Part shown: positions 1 to 6,070 of the stretch, piece by piece
Layout: the number at the start of each line of letters is the position of its first letter
Numbering within the stretch: position 1 is the stretch's first letter
DNA from: CAZESH01 sp964514665
Lineage (GTDB): Bacteria; Bacillota; Bacilli; Paenibacillales; KCTC-25726
Assembly: GCA_964514665.1 (NCBI GenBank)
Contig: CAZESH010000246.1
Coordinates: 1 to 6,718 of the forward strand
DNA: 6,718 nucleotides
Direction: 5' to 3'
The notes under the pieces: generated by a model
Databases searched by the model: none
Told to the model about the DNA's origin: nothing
What the model saw: the letters and a program-made list of their open reading frames with translations, nothing else
Program-made: the position numbers and the translations under genes

Positions 1-1461
1 GCTCTGCTCCTCTGCCCATTCCGGAATATCCAGCTTGAATTGAAGCTTTTCCTCGAAGCGGAATTTTTGGATGCGCAGATACAAATCGCAGATTTCCAGC
101 TCCTGTTTACGCGCCACCGTGCTTGACGCCACCTTCAGATTATAGCGCAGCAGCCTCGCCAGCGAAGAGGTCATCACGGCGATATCGTCCATGTCCTGCT
201 CAAGCGCCATGCCGCGAATCGTTTCCAGGGAATTGTACAAAAAGTGCGGATTCATCTGCATCTGCAGCGCTTTCAATTCCGTTTCCCGCTGTCTGAGATT
301 CATTTGGGTTTCCCGCAGCTTGGAAAAGTAGATTTCCTCGAGAAGCTGCTGCAGATGATCGGTCATTTTATTGAATCCGTGCGTCAACAGCCCGATTTCA
401 TCCCTTGACTCCACCTCGATGCGCCCGGTGAAATCGCCCGATTCTACTTTTTTCATAAAAAGATGCAGCTTTTTAAACGGTCTGACAATACTGCCGACCA
501 TGCCGATTCCCAGTACATAGGCGATAACCAGCGTAATCAGGACAGTCAGCACAATCGTTCGTCCGATATATTCGGAACCCTGCGTAATTTCAGAGAAAGG
601 CACGGATGTCACCAGTATCCAGTCCAAAAAATCGGAGTGGCTGTAAGTTAGTAATCTCTTGTTGTTCTGAGCCGTTACAAACGAGCCGTTCACGCCTTGC
701 AGGATGCCGTTCAAATTTTCCAGCCGCGCCGGTTTGCCCAGCTCGGATAAATTCGGGTGATACACATAATGGCCTTGGGAGTCGAGAATATACATGTATC
801 CCGTCCGGCCGATATTCACCTGCTCGGCAATATCCTGGAAACGCCTGAAATTGACGTCCAGGACAAGCGTTCCCACCGGCTTCAGGGTGGAGGGGCTGAT
901 CAGGCGTCTGGCTATGGAAAGCACTGGTTCCTGACGATTTCCATACTGCAAAAAGCGCGTCACTATTTTCGGATCCCCGTTTGCCGGCAAGGACTCATAC
1001 CAGTATTCATCGGTTATGCGGTTTTGCGGATGCATGCTTTTGAACTTGTCGTCGAGCGCATCCACTGTCATCACATCGTTTAAGATCACGGTAATATTGG
1101 AGATATCCGAACGGGAGTAAGCGGCCGATCGCAATAGCTGCTTGATCGTGTCGCGCATGTGCATTTTTTGCGCCTCCTGTGCCGAGGCAACTTTCAGAAA
1201 TTCACCCATTGACGGATTGTTGACGATTTTCAGAATGCTGATTTCAAAATCATTCACGTAATATTCGACGTGCGTGGTGACTTGTTTGATAATTTGCCAG
1301 CTGTACTGCCGGGCTTGAAGCTCCATAAGCCGGGACGAGCGCTGGTAGGAAATGAATCCGACGACCAGCATCGGAAAGACGACGAATATCGCGGTGAAAA
1401 CAAGCAGCTTGACCCTAAGCGGCTGATCCCGCAAAAAGAGCAGATGATAGATGTTTTTCAT
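1..1461 (-). CDS. YesM-type sensor histidine kinase, 3' end beyond the window (partial)
   Basis: An uninterrupted reading frame of 487 codons starts at ATG 1461-1459 and runs off the left edge. Visible order: a short cytoplasmic N-terminus, membrane segment 1 (about residues 17-40), an extracytoplasmic sensor region of about 260 residues that looks like a Cache/PAS-like fold (GYMYILD near 221-227), membrane segment 2 (about 303-324), a HAMP linker (about 325-377), a coiled coil, and the His-kinase motif MNPHFLYN at 403-410, with H406 the predicted phosphorylated histidine. This motif is typical of the YesM/LytS-like class, which usually pairs with an AraC-type (YesN) response regulator. Family members are near 580-600 residues, so most of the HATPase domain lies outside. 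The gene follows the TRAP transporter genes on the same strand, so sensing the transported solute is plausible but inferred. A GAGGAGGG ribosome binding site 5 bases upstream supports this start. Confidence 0.93.
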   Translation of the reverse strand, partial: MKNIYHLLFLRDQPLRVKLLVFTAIFVVFPMLVVGFISYQRSSRLMELQARQYSWQIIKQVTTHVEYYVNDFEISILKIVNNPSMGEFLKVASAQEAQKMHMRDTIKQLLRSAAYSRSDISNITVILNDVMTVDALDDKFKSMHPQNRITDEYWYESLPANGDPKIVTRFLQYGNRQEPVLSIARRLISPSTLKPVGTLVLDVNFRRFQDIAEQVNIGRTGYMYILDSQGHYVYHPNLSELGKPARLENLNGILQGVNGSFVTAQNNKRLLTYSHSDFLDWILVTSVPFSEITQGSEYIGRTIVLTVLITLVIAYVLGIGMVGSIVRPFKKLHLFMKKVESGDFTGRIEVESRDEIGLLTHGFNKMTDHLQQLLEEIYFSKLRETQMNLRQRETELKALQMQMNPHFLYNSLETIRGMALEQDMDDIAVMTSSLARLLRYNLKVASSTVARKQELEICDLYLRIQKFRFEEKLQFKLDIPEWAEEQS

Positions 1462-1465
1462 GTTG

Positions 1466-1473
1466 TCCCTCCT
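1466..1473 (-). promoter_or_regulatory. Ribosome binding site of the sensor kinase
   Basis: On the minus strand GAGGAGGG lies 4-5 bases before the ATG at 1461. It is a near-ideal Shine-Dalgarno match and fixes the kinase start, because no other in-frame start upstream has one. Confidence 0.7.
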
Positions 1474-1487
1474 CGTCCGATGGAAAA

Positions 1488-1496
1488 ATCATACCA
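1488..1496 (-). promoter_or_regulatory. Candidate extended -10 promoter for the sensor kinase
   Basis: The minus strand reads TGGTATGAT, an extended -10 (TGnTATGAT) five-sixths identical to the TATAAT hexamer. The -35 region is poor (TTCAAT or TCAATC at 17-18 bases), as is common for extended -10 promoters. It lies just downstream of the dctP terminator, so the kinase could be transcribed independently of the transporter. The predicted start point near 1481 gives a leader of about 20 bases that contains the ribosome binding site. Inference from motif and position only. Confidence 0.45.
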
Positions 1497-1519
1497 CAAA
1501 AGGAGGATCGGATTGAAGC

Positions 1520-1546
1520 AAAAAAGGCTCGCTGGGAGCCTCCTTT
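1520..1546 (-). terminator. Intrinsic terminator after dctP
   Basis: Read on the minus strand, AGGCTC, loop CCAGC and GAGCCT form a 6-bp stem (1525-1530 with 1536-1541), extendable by G-T and A-T pairs, running into a T-tract (1525-1520). It begins about 18 bases after the dctP stop codon. It separates the transporter genes from the sensor kinase. The short core stem suggests partial readthrough is possible. Confidence 0.75.
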
Positions 1547-1563
1547 GTTTGCCATACTCATAC

Positions 1564-2628
1564 TTACTTGCGTGCTTTGTCGATCGCGTCCAGAATCGCT
1601 TTGTATTCTTCGCGGTGTTTGTCGATTACCGGTTTTACGGCAGCCTGCCAAGGCTTTGGATCGGCAACCTCGGTGATCGTTACGCCAGCCTCTTTGACTT
1701 TGGCTTCAGCTTCCTTTTCAAATTTCGCCCATTCGTCCCTTTCCGTTTGTACGGAATCGGCAGCGGCCTGTTTAATGATTTTCTGATCGTCCGGGCTCAA
1801 TTTATCCCAGGTCACTTTACTGATCAATAGTGCCTCGGGTACTCTTTGGTGCTTATCCAAAATATAGTTTTTGGCTACTTGATAATGGTTGGACGTATAG
1901 TAGCTCGGATAGTTGTTCTCGGCTGCGTCGATCACGCCGGTCTGCAGGGAGCTGAACACTTCGCCGTAAGGCATCGGCGTTGCATTGGCGCCCAGCGCTT
2001 CGATCAGCTCAATGTTGATCTGGTTTTGGATGACGCGAATTTTCAAGCCTTTCAGATCGTCGATGCTTTTTAACGGCTTTTTGGAATAGAAGCTGCGGGC
2101 TCCGGAATCATAGTAAGCCAGACCTTTCATTTTCGAAGATTCAAGGCTGTCCAGAAGCTTCTGTCCGTCCGGACCGTTAAGAAAATTCCATTCGTGAACG
2201 TCGTTATCGAAAATATACGGCAAGCTGAAAACGCCGTAGTCTTTGTTGAACGAAGCCAAAACGCCTGTACTTACACGGGTAAACTCGATTGCACCAAGCT
2301 GGACCTGCTCGACGACCGCCTTTTCTTCCCCAAGCTGGGAGCTCGGGTATACATCGATTTTGATTCTTCCGTTCGTACGCTGATTGACCAGCTCGGCAAA
2401 TTTTTTATCGCCCAATACGGTAGGATAGTTGTCAGGATGAGTATCGCCCAGACGAAAAGTGTATTTTGGACCTTCAGCGGCTTTTTTGCCGCTGTCGGCG
2501 CTCGGACTGGCGCTGCTTCCGCCTGCGCTGTCTTTGCTTCCGCAGCCTGCGAGCACGGTTCCCAACGTCAGCAGGAGCGCCAAAAATAAATGCGTGATTT
2601 TCCCTTTTCCCGCCATGCTAATCTTCAA
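1564..2628 (-). CDS. dctP: TRAP transporter solute-binding lipoprotein (DctP family)
   Basis: Encodes 354 residues. This is the extracytoplasmic receptor of a TRAP transporter: it binds a solute, usually an organic or sugar acid, and delivers it to the DctQM membrane complex. Residues 10-29 form a lipoprotein signal peptide with lipobox LAGC, so Cys29 would be lipidated and anchor the protein outside the membrane, as expected in a Gram-positive. A Ser/Gly/Ala-rich linker (30-50) leads to the mature domain. DctP hallmarks follow: the THP...G..KF.E.V....G.I.I.VYP segment (63-95), SLPYIF (135-140), GARSFY with R178, DLKGLKIRV with R198 (the arginine that usually clamps the ligand carboxylate in this family), and GVIDAAENN (231-239). 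The start is TTG 2628: an AAGGGGG ribosome site sits 8 bases before it but about 20 before the first ATG (2616). It lies downstream of dctQM and ends at a terminator. The ligand is not determinable; a uronate or similar acid is a guess. Confidence 0.94.
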   Translation of the reverse strand: MKISMAGKGKITHLFLALLLTLGTVLAGCGSKDSAGGSSASPSADSGKKAAEGPKYTFRLGDTHPDNYPTVLGDKKFAELVNQRTNGRIKIDVYPSSQLGEEKAVVEQVQLGAIEFTRVSTGVLASFNKDYGVFSLPYIFDNDVHEWNFLNGPDGQKLLDSLESSKMKGLAYYDSGARSFYSKKPLKSIDDLKGLKIRVIQNQINIELIEALGANATPMPYGEVFSSLQTGVIDAAENNYPSYYTSNHYQVAKNYILDKHQRVPEALLISKVTWDKLSPDDQKIIKQAAADSVQTERDEWAKFEKEAEAKVKEAGVTITEVADPKPWQAAVKPVIDKHREEYKAILDAIDKARK

Positions 2629-2636
2629 AGTTTTTT

Positions 2637-2643
2637 CCCCCTT
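2637..2643 (-). promoter_or_regulatory. Ribosome binding site deciding the TTG start of dctP
   Basis: The minus strand reads AAGGGGG followed by an 8-base spacer (AAAAAACT) and then TTG. The nearest in-frame ATG (2616-2614) would need a spacer of about 20 bases, so TTG is favoured. Confidence 0.6.
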
Positions 2644-2669
2644 GATTGCTTTTTTAAGGTTACCTATTC

Positions 2670-2698
2670 ATCATAGATTGAAAGCGCTGTCAGATGAA
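2670..2698 (-). promoter_or_regulatory. Candidate promoter for dctP
   Basis: In the 107-bp dctM-dctP gap the minus strand has a good -10 hexamer, TATGAT (2675-2670). Only a weak -35, TTCATC (2698-2693), lies 17 bases upstream. The spacer is almost filled by the cre sequence at 2679-2692. If real, it would give dctP its own transcript with a leader of about 35 bases, in line with the higher demand for binding protein than for permease. Inference from weak motifs. Confidence 0.35.
2679..2692. promoter_or_regulatory. Catabolite-responsive element (cre), perfect consensus match
   Basis: TGAAAGCGCTGTCA matches the Bacillus CcpA-box consensus TGWAANCGNTNWCA at all 14 positions and is a near-perfect inverted repeat around a central GCGC. 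It lies between dctM and dctP and overlaps the spacer of the candidate dctP promoter. That position would let CcpA block initiation there or stop RNA polymerase coming from dctQM. Other LacI-family proteins bind similar sequences, so the repressor encoded at 6189 is a second possible ligand. Confidence 0.7.
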
Positions 2699-2735
2699 TG
2701 GGACGATTTACAGTTTTTCTTGTAATAATTTTGGA

Positions 2736-4031
2736 TCAACTCTTCATCAAGCCCGGCAGCCACATTACAATCTGCGGCACGTAGGTGATCAGCAGCAACA
2801 CGCCGACAAGAACGGCGAAGAACGGCAGCATCGCCCTGGTTCCCTGCCCGATGGAAATTTTCCCGATGGCGCAGCCGATAAACAGCACCGTTCCGACCGG
2901 AGGGGTAATGAGTCCAAGTCCCAGATTCAGCATCATCACGATCCCGAAATGAACCGGATTCATGCCCAATGAGGTAACGACCGGCAGCAAAATCGGCGTC
3001 ATGATCAAAATCAAGGGTGCCATGTCCATCGGCGCTCCGAGCAGCAGCAGCAGCGCATTGATGATCAGAAGAATGATGGCCGGATTGTGTGAAATATGCA
3101 GCAGCGTGTCGGTAATCATGCTTGGAATCTTCAAAAAGGCCAGCAGCCAGCTGAACGCCGCAGACGATGCGATCAGGAACAGCACCATGGACACGGTGCG
3201 GAAGGTTCGCTTCAAGATCAGCCACATTCGGCTGATGGGAATTTCCCGATAATAGAAAAAGGTTATCACAAAAGCATACAGACATGCCAGAGCCCCGGAC
3301 TCCGTAGCCGTGAACCATCCTGAAAAAATACCTCCAAGGATGATGACGGCCGGCATGATCGAGAGCAAGCCGTCAAATAGAATTCTCGGAATATCTTTGC
3401 GATTGACGGTTTCCGTCATCTGATAGCCTCTTCTTCTGGCCATGAAATAGCTTGCGATCATCAGCGCAATCGCCATCACGATGCCGGGAATGACGCCCGC
3501 CATGAACAATGCGGCGATGGAGGTGCCTCCGGCCGCCAATGAATAGAGAATCAGATTGTGGCTCGGCGGTACGACAACGCCCTGCACGGATGCTGCGACC
3601 GTCAATCCGACCGTATAATCGTCGTCATAGCCTTTCTTCTTCATGGTGGGAATCATGATCGAGCCGATCGACGAAACGTCGGCCGCCGCCGAACCGGAGA
3701 TGTTGCCGAAAAACAAGCAGGCCACGACATTGACCAAAGCCAGTCCGCCGCGGATTCTGCCAACCGCAAGCATCGCCAGATTGACCAGACGCAGGGCCAG
3801 TCCACCCTCGCTCATGATTTGTCCGGCCAAAATAAAAAAAGGAATGGTCAGCAGCGCATAAGCGTTGACGCCTTGAATCATCCTTTGGCCGACAACCTCC
3901 AGCGGCACCTTCAAATACATTATGGTCAATATTGTAGCCAACGACAAAGTCAGGGCCACCGGAAAACGAAGCATCAAAAATACGGCGAAGCTTAGTACAA
4001 GAATGATAATTGCGATTGTTGTCGTTCCCAT
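2736..4031 (-). CDS. dctM: TRAP transporter large permease (DctM family)
   Basis: Encodes 431 residues, the normal size of a stand-alone DctM. This is the transport subunit that moves solute across the cytoplasmic membrane with an ion (usually sodium) gradient, in complex with DctQ. It is almost entirely hydrophobic, with about a dozen membrane segments or hairpins. DctM motifs in order: FFILAGQIM (65-73), GNISGSAAAD (109-118), KKKGYDDDYT followed by VVPPSHN (153-159), FTATESGA (240-247), GAPMDMAP (332-339) and GLGLITPPVG (371-380). The PPSHN form in the first re-entrant region differs from the more common PPS(I/V) of DctM and marks a subgroup. The start is ATG 4031, directly after the dctQ stop codon (TAAATG), with AAGGTGG 7 bases upstream inside the end of dctQ. 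Translation is therefore probably coupled. No frameshift or missing motif is seen. Confidence 0.96.
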   Translation of the reverse strand: MGTTTIAIIILVLSFAVFLMLRFPVALTLSLATILTIMYLKVPLEVVGQRMIQGVNAYALLTIPFFILAGQIMSEGGLALRLVNLAMLAVGRIRGGLALVNVVACLFFGNISGSAAADVSSIGSIMIPTMKKKGYDDDYTVGLTVAASVQGVVVPPSHNLILYSLAAGGTSIAALFMAGVIPGIVMAIALMIASYFMARRRGYQMTETVNRKDIPRILFDGLLSIMPAVIILGGIFSGWFTATESGALACLYAFVITFFYYREIPISRMWLILKRTFRTVSMVLFLIASSAAFSWLLAFLKIPSMITDTLLHISHNPAIILLIINALLLLLGAPMDMAPLILIMTPILLPVVTSLGMNPVHFGIVMMLNLGLGLITPPVGTVLFIGCAIGKISIGQGTRAMLPFFAVLVGVLLLITYVPQIVMWLPGLMKS

Positions 4032-4541
4032 TTAATGTCCACCTTCTATTCCCTGATGTCTGACCGTATCGATGCCTATCAGGCTCAATAATCCGTAAAT
4101 GCAAATCATCGCTCCTGCAAGAGGCATTACCGCGTACTGAAGGCTATTCGGCAAATTGGTAGCCGGCAGGGTCGAGCTGTTCATCAGTACAGTGAATCTC
4201 CAGCCGTAAACAAGCAAATACAGCCCGAATGTAATCGTGGCCAGATCAATCACTTTATCGAGTATGCGATTGACCTCCTCTGGAAGAAGCCGTGAAAAAG
4301 AGTCGATGGCCAAATGCAATTTCTCGCGAAAACCGATCGCAATGCCCATGAAGGAAAACCAGATCAAGAGCAGCAGCGTGATTTCCTCCGACCAAAAGAA
4401 TACATAATTAAACAACTTTCTTGTCGTTACCTGCAGCGTAACGATGAGAATCATGGCGAGCAAGGACAAAATCGCGAAATTCTCCAGAAAGCTGTCAACT
4501 AAAAGTATGAAAATGCCTACTTTCCTGCGCACTTCTTTCAT
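4032..4541 (-). CDS. dctQ: TRAP transporter small permease (DctQ family)
   Basis: Encodes 169 residues, the usual size of the four-helix DctQ subunit, which packs against DctM and helps dock the binding protein. Hydrophobic segments lie at about 22-42, 53-71, 99-119 and 137-157. Family signatures are VTTRKLF followed by WSEE (50-53), the GIAIGFREKLHLAID stretch (66-80; G....R.K.HL.ID), and TLPATNLP...QYAVMPLAG (124-143). The start is ATG 4541 with GAGGGGG 6 bases upstream, a very good ribosome site. It is the first gene of the dctQ-dctM-dctP run and its stop codon abuts the dctM start. Upstream lie a cre-like inverted repeat and the terminator of the oxidoreductase gene, so transcription probably begins in the 4542-4663 gap. 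Confidence 0.95.
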   Translation of the reverse strand: MKEVRRKVGIFILLVDSFLENFAILSLLAMILIVTLQVTTRKLFNYVFFWSEEITLLLLIWFSFMGIAIGFREKLHLAIDSFSRLLPEEVNRILDKVIDLATITFGLYLLVYGWRFTVLMNSSTLPATNLPNSLQYAVMPLAGAMICIYGLLSLIGIDTVRHQGIEGGH

Positions 4542-4572
4542 TCTTTACCCCCTCATGCTTTGATAAGAACAG

Positions 4573-4586
4573 TGTAAGGGTTTACA
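4573..4586. promoter_or_regulatory. cre-like / LacI-family operator before dctQ
   Basis: TGTAAGGGTTTACA has perfect 5-bp inverted arms (TGTAA/TTACA) and matches the CcpA-box consensus TGWAANCGNTNWCA at 13 of 14 positions; the central CG is GG. It lies 32 bases upstream of the dctQ start. The weakened centre lowers confidence for CcpA itself but leaves another LacI-family protein possible. Confidence 0.5.
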
Positions 4587-4598
4587 AAAGGATTGGGT

Positions 4599-4626
4599 AC
4601 GATACGCTTTTTAGATTAATTTGTAA
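4599..4626 (-). promoter_or_regulatory. Weak candidate promoter for dctQ-dctM
   Basis: The minus strand has TTACAA (4626-4621), 16 bases, then TATCGT (4604-4599); each hexamer is only a partial match. It would place the start point near 4592 and the cre-like repeat just downstream, a position suited to repression. A second pair, TTGTAA (4587-4582) and TATCAA (4565-4560), gives a leader too short to hold the ribosome site. Some promoter is expected here because the gap begins with a strong terminator, but its exact position is uncertain. Confidence 0.25.
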
Positions 4627-4663
4627 TATTTTTAGGTATTTGAATGTTCCCTCAGTTCATTTC

Positions 4664-4696
4664 AAAAAAAACCGCCGGAACTAAGCCGTTCCGGCG
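4664..4696 (-). terminator. Strong intrinsic terminator after the oxidoreductase gene
   Basis: On the minus strand CGCCGGAAC, loop GGCTTA and GTTCCGGCG form a perfect 9-bp GC-rich stem (4673-4681 with 4688-4696). One G and a run of eight T (4671-4664) follow. The stem begins 15 bases after the oxidoreductase stop codon. It makes the oxidoreductase gene a separate transcription unit from the TRAP genes. Confidence 0.93.
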
Positions 4697-4711
4697 ATTG
4701 TAATTCGATTA

Positions 4712-5983
4712 CTATGAGAGCAAATCTTCAATGAGGATCGGCCGTTTTTCCTTGACCGAGCGCCACACCGCTTCGCCCGTGGCCACGGAATAGCTGCCGT
4801 CCATTACTCCGGATAAAATCGGATAAGGCCTTTTCGGATCGACGCCCATGAACATATCCTCCTGAATGACGGGGTCCCCGCCGCCATGGCCGCCCTCCCG
4901 CTTGACCACGTGAATCGTTTCCTTGGATCCGAACAGCGGGAAATAATCGATCGTCTGTTCCGGCACCGGGAAAGGAACACGGGAAGGCGCGTGATATTCC
5001 GTAGTCTCCAATCTGCCTTTCGTGCCGTTGATTGCCAAACGATAGCCTTCGTAAGGCAGCGAGAAATTGACCGAATAGCTGAGCAGAGCACCTTGATCGT
5101 ACTTGACCGTTGCGGCGTAAGTATCCTCGATTTCAATTTGCGAATCGAAAATGCACATGTCCGGCCGGTATCCGGTATAGCCGTTTCTTTCGCGCATTGG
5201 GCCGATATGGTCGTCTTGTACGTCCAGATCGCCGCTGCGCGCGTTCCATCTCCTGTAGTATGTGCAATCGTCCTTTACATCGCAAGTACCGCAATGTCGC
5301 CCGTCGACTTTTTGCGGGTTTAATTCTCCATCCGGACCGAAGTAATTCAGAGCGCCAAAGGCGAATACCTCAACCGGCTTTTGATCCAGCCACCAATTGA
5401 CCAGATCGAAATGATGAGAGCTCTTGTGGATCGACAATCCGCCGGAAAACTCGCGCATCCGGTTCCATCTCATGAAATAGCTCGAGCCGTGATAGGTATC
5501 GATATACCAGTTCAAATCCACCGAGGTGATGCGGCCGAGCTTGCCCTCCAGAATCATCTCTTTGATTTTGGTGTGGATCGGATTATAGCGGTAGTTAAAT
5601 GTCACCGTAACTTTGCCTTTGCTGGCCGCTTCCGCCTGGATGATTCGCCTGCAATCCTCTGCTTTGGTTGCCATCGGTTTTTCCGTAAGCACATCCAAAT
5701 CATGCTCCAAAGCACGGATAATGTAGTCGACGTGCGTGTCGTCCCGGCTGGCGACGATAATCACATCCGGCTTTGTTTCGCTTACCATTTGATCGAATTG
5801 ATGCGCCTTATATTGGGGAACATGGTTGACGGCCGGCAATTGCGATTTGGCAATTTCATGCCTGCGCTCGTCGATATCGAGCAGTGCAACAATCTCGCTT
5901 TGAGTGGAATATTTTTTCACGATAGGCGTAATAAACATGCCAATCGCACGGTTGCTCACTCCGCAAACGGCAAATCGTTTCAT
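4712..5983 (-). CDS. Gfo/Idh/MocA-family NAD(P)-dependent oxidoreductase
   Basis: Encodes 423 residues from ATG 5983. The family oxidises or reduces hydroxyls of sugars, inositols and sugar acids with NAD(P). The N-terminal Rossmann domain has FAVCGVSNRAIG (4-15; an altered GxGxxG), an acidic residue after strand 2 (LLDID, 34-38), and the signature EKPMA (101-105), with K102 the conserved lysine at the cofactor/substrate site. The C-terminal domain has NYRYNP (130-135) and GGLSIHKSSHHFDLVNWW (181-198), with His190/191 and D193 in the usual catalytic area. An inserted cysteine cluster (C231, C234, C240, perhaps C277) resembles a metal site. At over 420 residues it is longer than the common 330-350 forms. 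The ribosome site AAAGGAG is 11 bases before ATG and 5 before an in-frame TTG (5989), so a start two codons earlier is possible. The substrate is unknown; context suggests the product of TRAP uptake. Confidence 0.9.
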   Translation of the reverse strand: MKRFAVCGVSNRAIGMFITPIVKKYSTQSEIVALLDIDERRHEIAKSQLPAVNHVPQYKAHQFDQMVSETKPDVIIVASRDDTHVDYIIRALEHDLDVLTEKPMATKAEDCRRIIQAEAASKGKVTVTFNYRYNPIHTKIKEMILEGKLGRITSVDLNWYIDTYHGSSYFMRWNRMREFSGGLSIHKSSHHFDLVNWWLDQKPVEVFAFGALNYFGPDGELNPQKVDGRHCGTCDVKDDCTYYRRWNARSGDLDVQDDHIGPMRERNGYTGYRPDMCIFDSQIEIEDTYAATVKYDQGALLSYSVNFSLPYEGYRLAINGTKGRLETTEYHAPSRVPFPVPEQTIDYFPLFGSKETIHVVKREGGHGGGDPVIQEDMFMGVDPKRPYPILSGVMDGSYSVATGEAVWRSVKEKRPILIEDLLS

Positions 5984-5994
5984 TGTCAACAGCA

Positions 5995-6001
5995 CTCCTT
6001 T
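5995..6001 (-). promoter_or_regulatory. Ribosome binding site of the oxidoreductase
   Basis: The minus strand reads AAAGGAG, then TGCTG, TTG, ACA, ATG in frame. The spacer is 11 bases to ATG 5983 and 5 bases to TTG 5989. The motif rules out starts further upstream, because they would place the ribosome site inside the coding sequence. Confidence 0.6.
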
Positions 6002-6017
6002 CGATAACCGCAAAATA

Positions 6018-6027
6018 ACAACGTTGT
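6018..6027. promoter_or_regulatory. Palindromic operator candidate ACAACGTTGT
   Basis: This perfect 10-bp palindrome has a central CG, the usual centre of LacI-family operators. It begins at the predicted start point (about 6028) of the leftward oxidoreductase promoter, a classical repressor position. The divergently encoded LacI-type protein is the natural candidate ligand. No second copy of the sequence was seen in the window. Confidence 0.5.
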
Positions 6028-6034
6028 AATTTTA

Positions 6035-6064
6035 ATTTTAAAAGATAGACTTTCCGCTTGTCAA
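6035..6064 (-). promoter_or_regulatory. Promoter of the oxidoreductase gene
   Basis: The minus strand has a perfect -35 TTGACA (6064-6059), an 18-base spacer, and -10 TAAAAT (6040-6035), five-sixths identical to consensus. The predicted start point is near 6028, giving a leader of about 45 bases. The palindrome at 6018-6027 lies at the start point and the TTTGCAAG repeats lie just upstream of the -35. Confidence 0.65.
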
Positions 6065-6070
6065 TGAAAT

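Noticed and set aside
1270..1830. 186-residue plus-strand frame spanning the kinase-dctP gap
   Set aside because: It crosses the ends of two well-supported minus-strand genes and a terminator, and its composition looks like antisense translation.
2651..2670. Short palindrome AGGTTACCT in the dctM-dctP gap as a terminator
   Set aside because: The arms are only 4 bp and no T-run follows on the minus strand, so it is unlikely to terminate transcription.
2671..3318. 215-residue minus-strand frame inside dctM
   Set aside because: It overlaps dctM in another frame and is rich in His, Arg and Asp, as expected from an off-frame reading of a hydrophobic membrane protein gene.
4560..4587. TTGTAA-N16-TATCAA as the dctQ promoter
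   Set aside because: The start point would fall within the ribosome binding site, leaving a leader of only about 12 bases.
5381..6007. 208-residue open frame on the plus strand
   Set aside because: It is antisense to the Gfo/Idh/MocA gene; its sequence is a shadow of the coding frame with no family features.
5984..6013. Oxidoreductase start at TTG 6013, ten codons upstream
   Set aside because: The ribosome binding site AAAGGAG (6001-5995) would lie inside the coding sequence, and the Rossmann strand starts right after the ATG at 5983.
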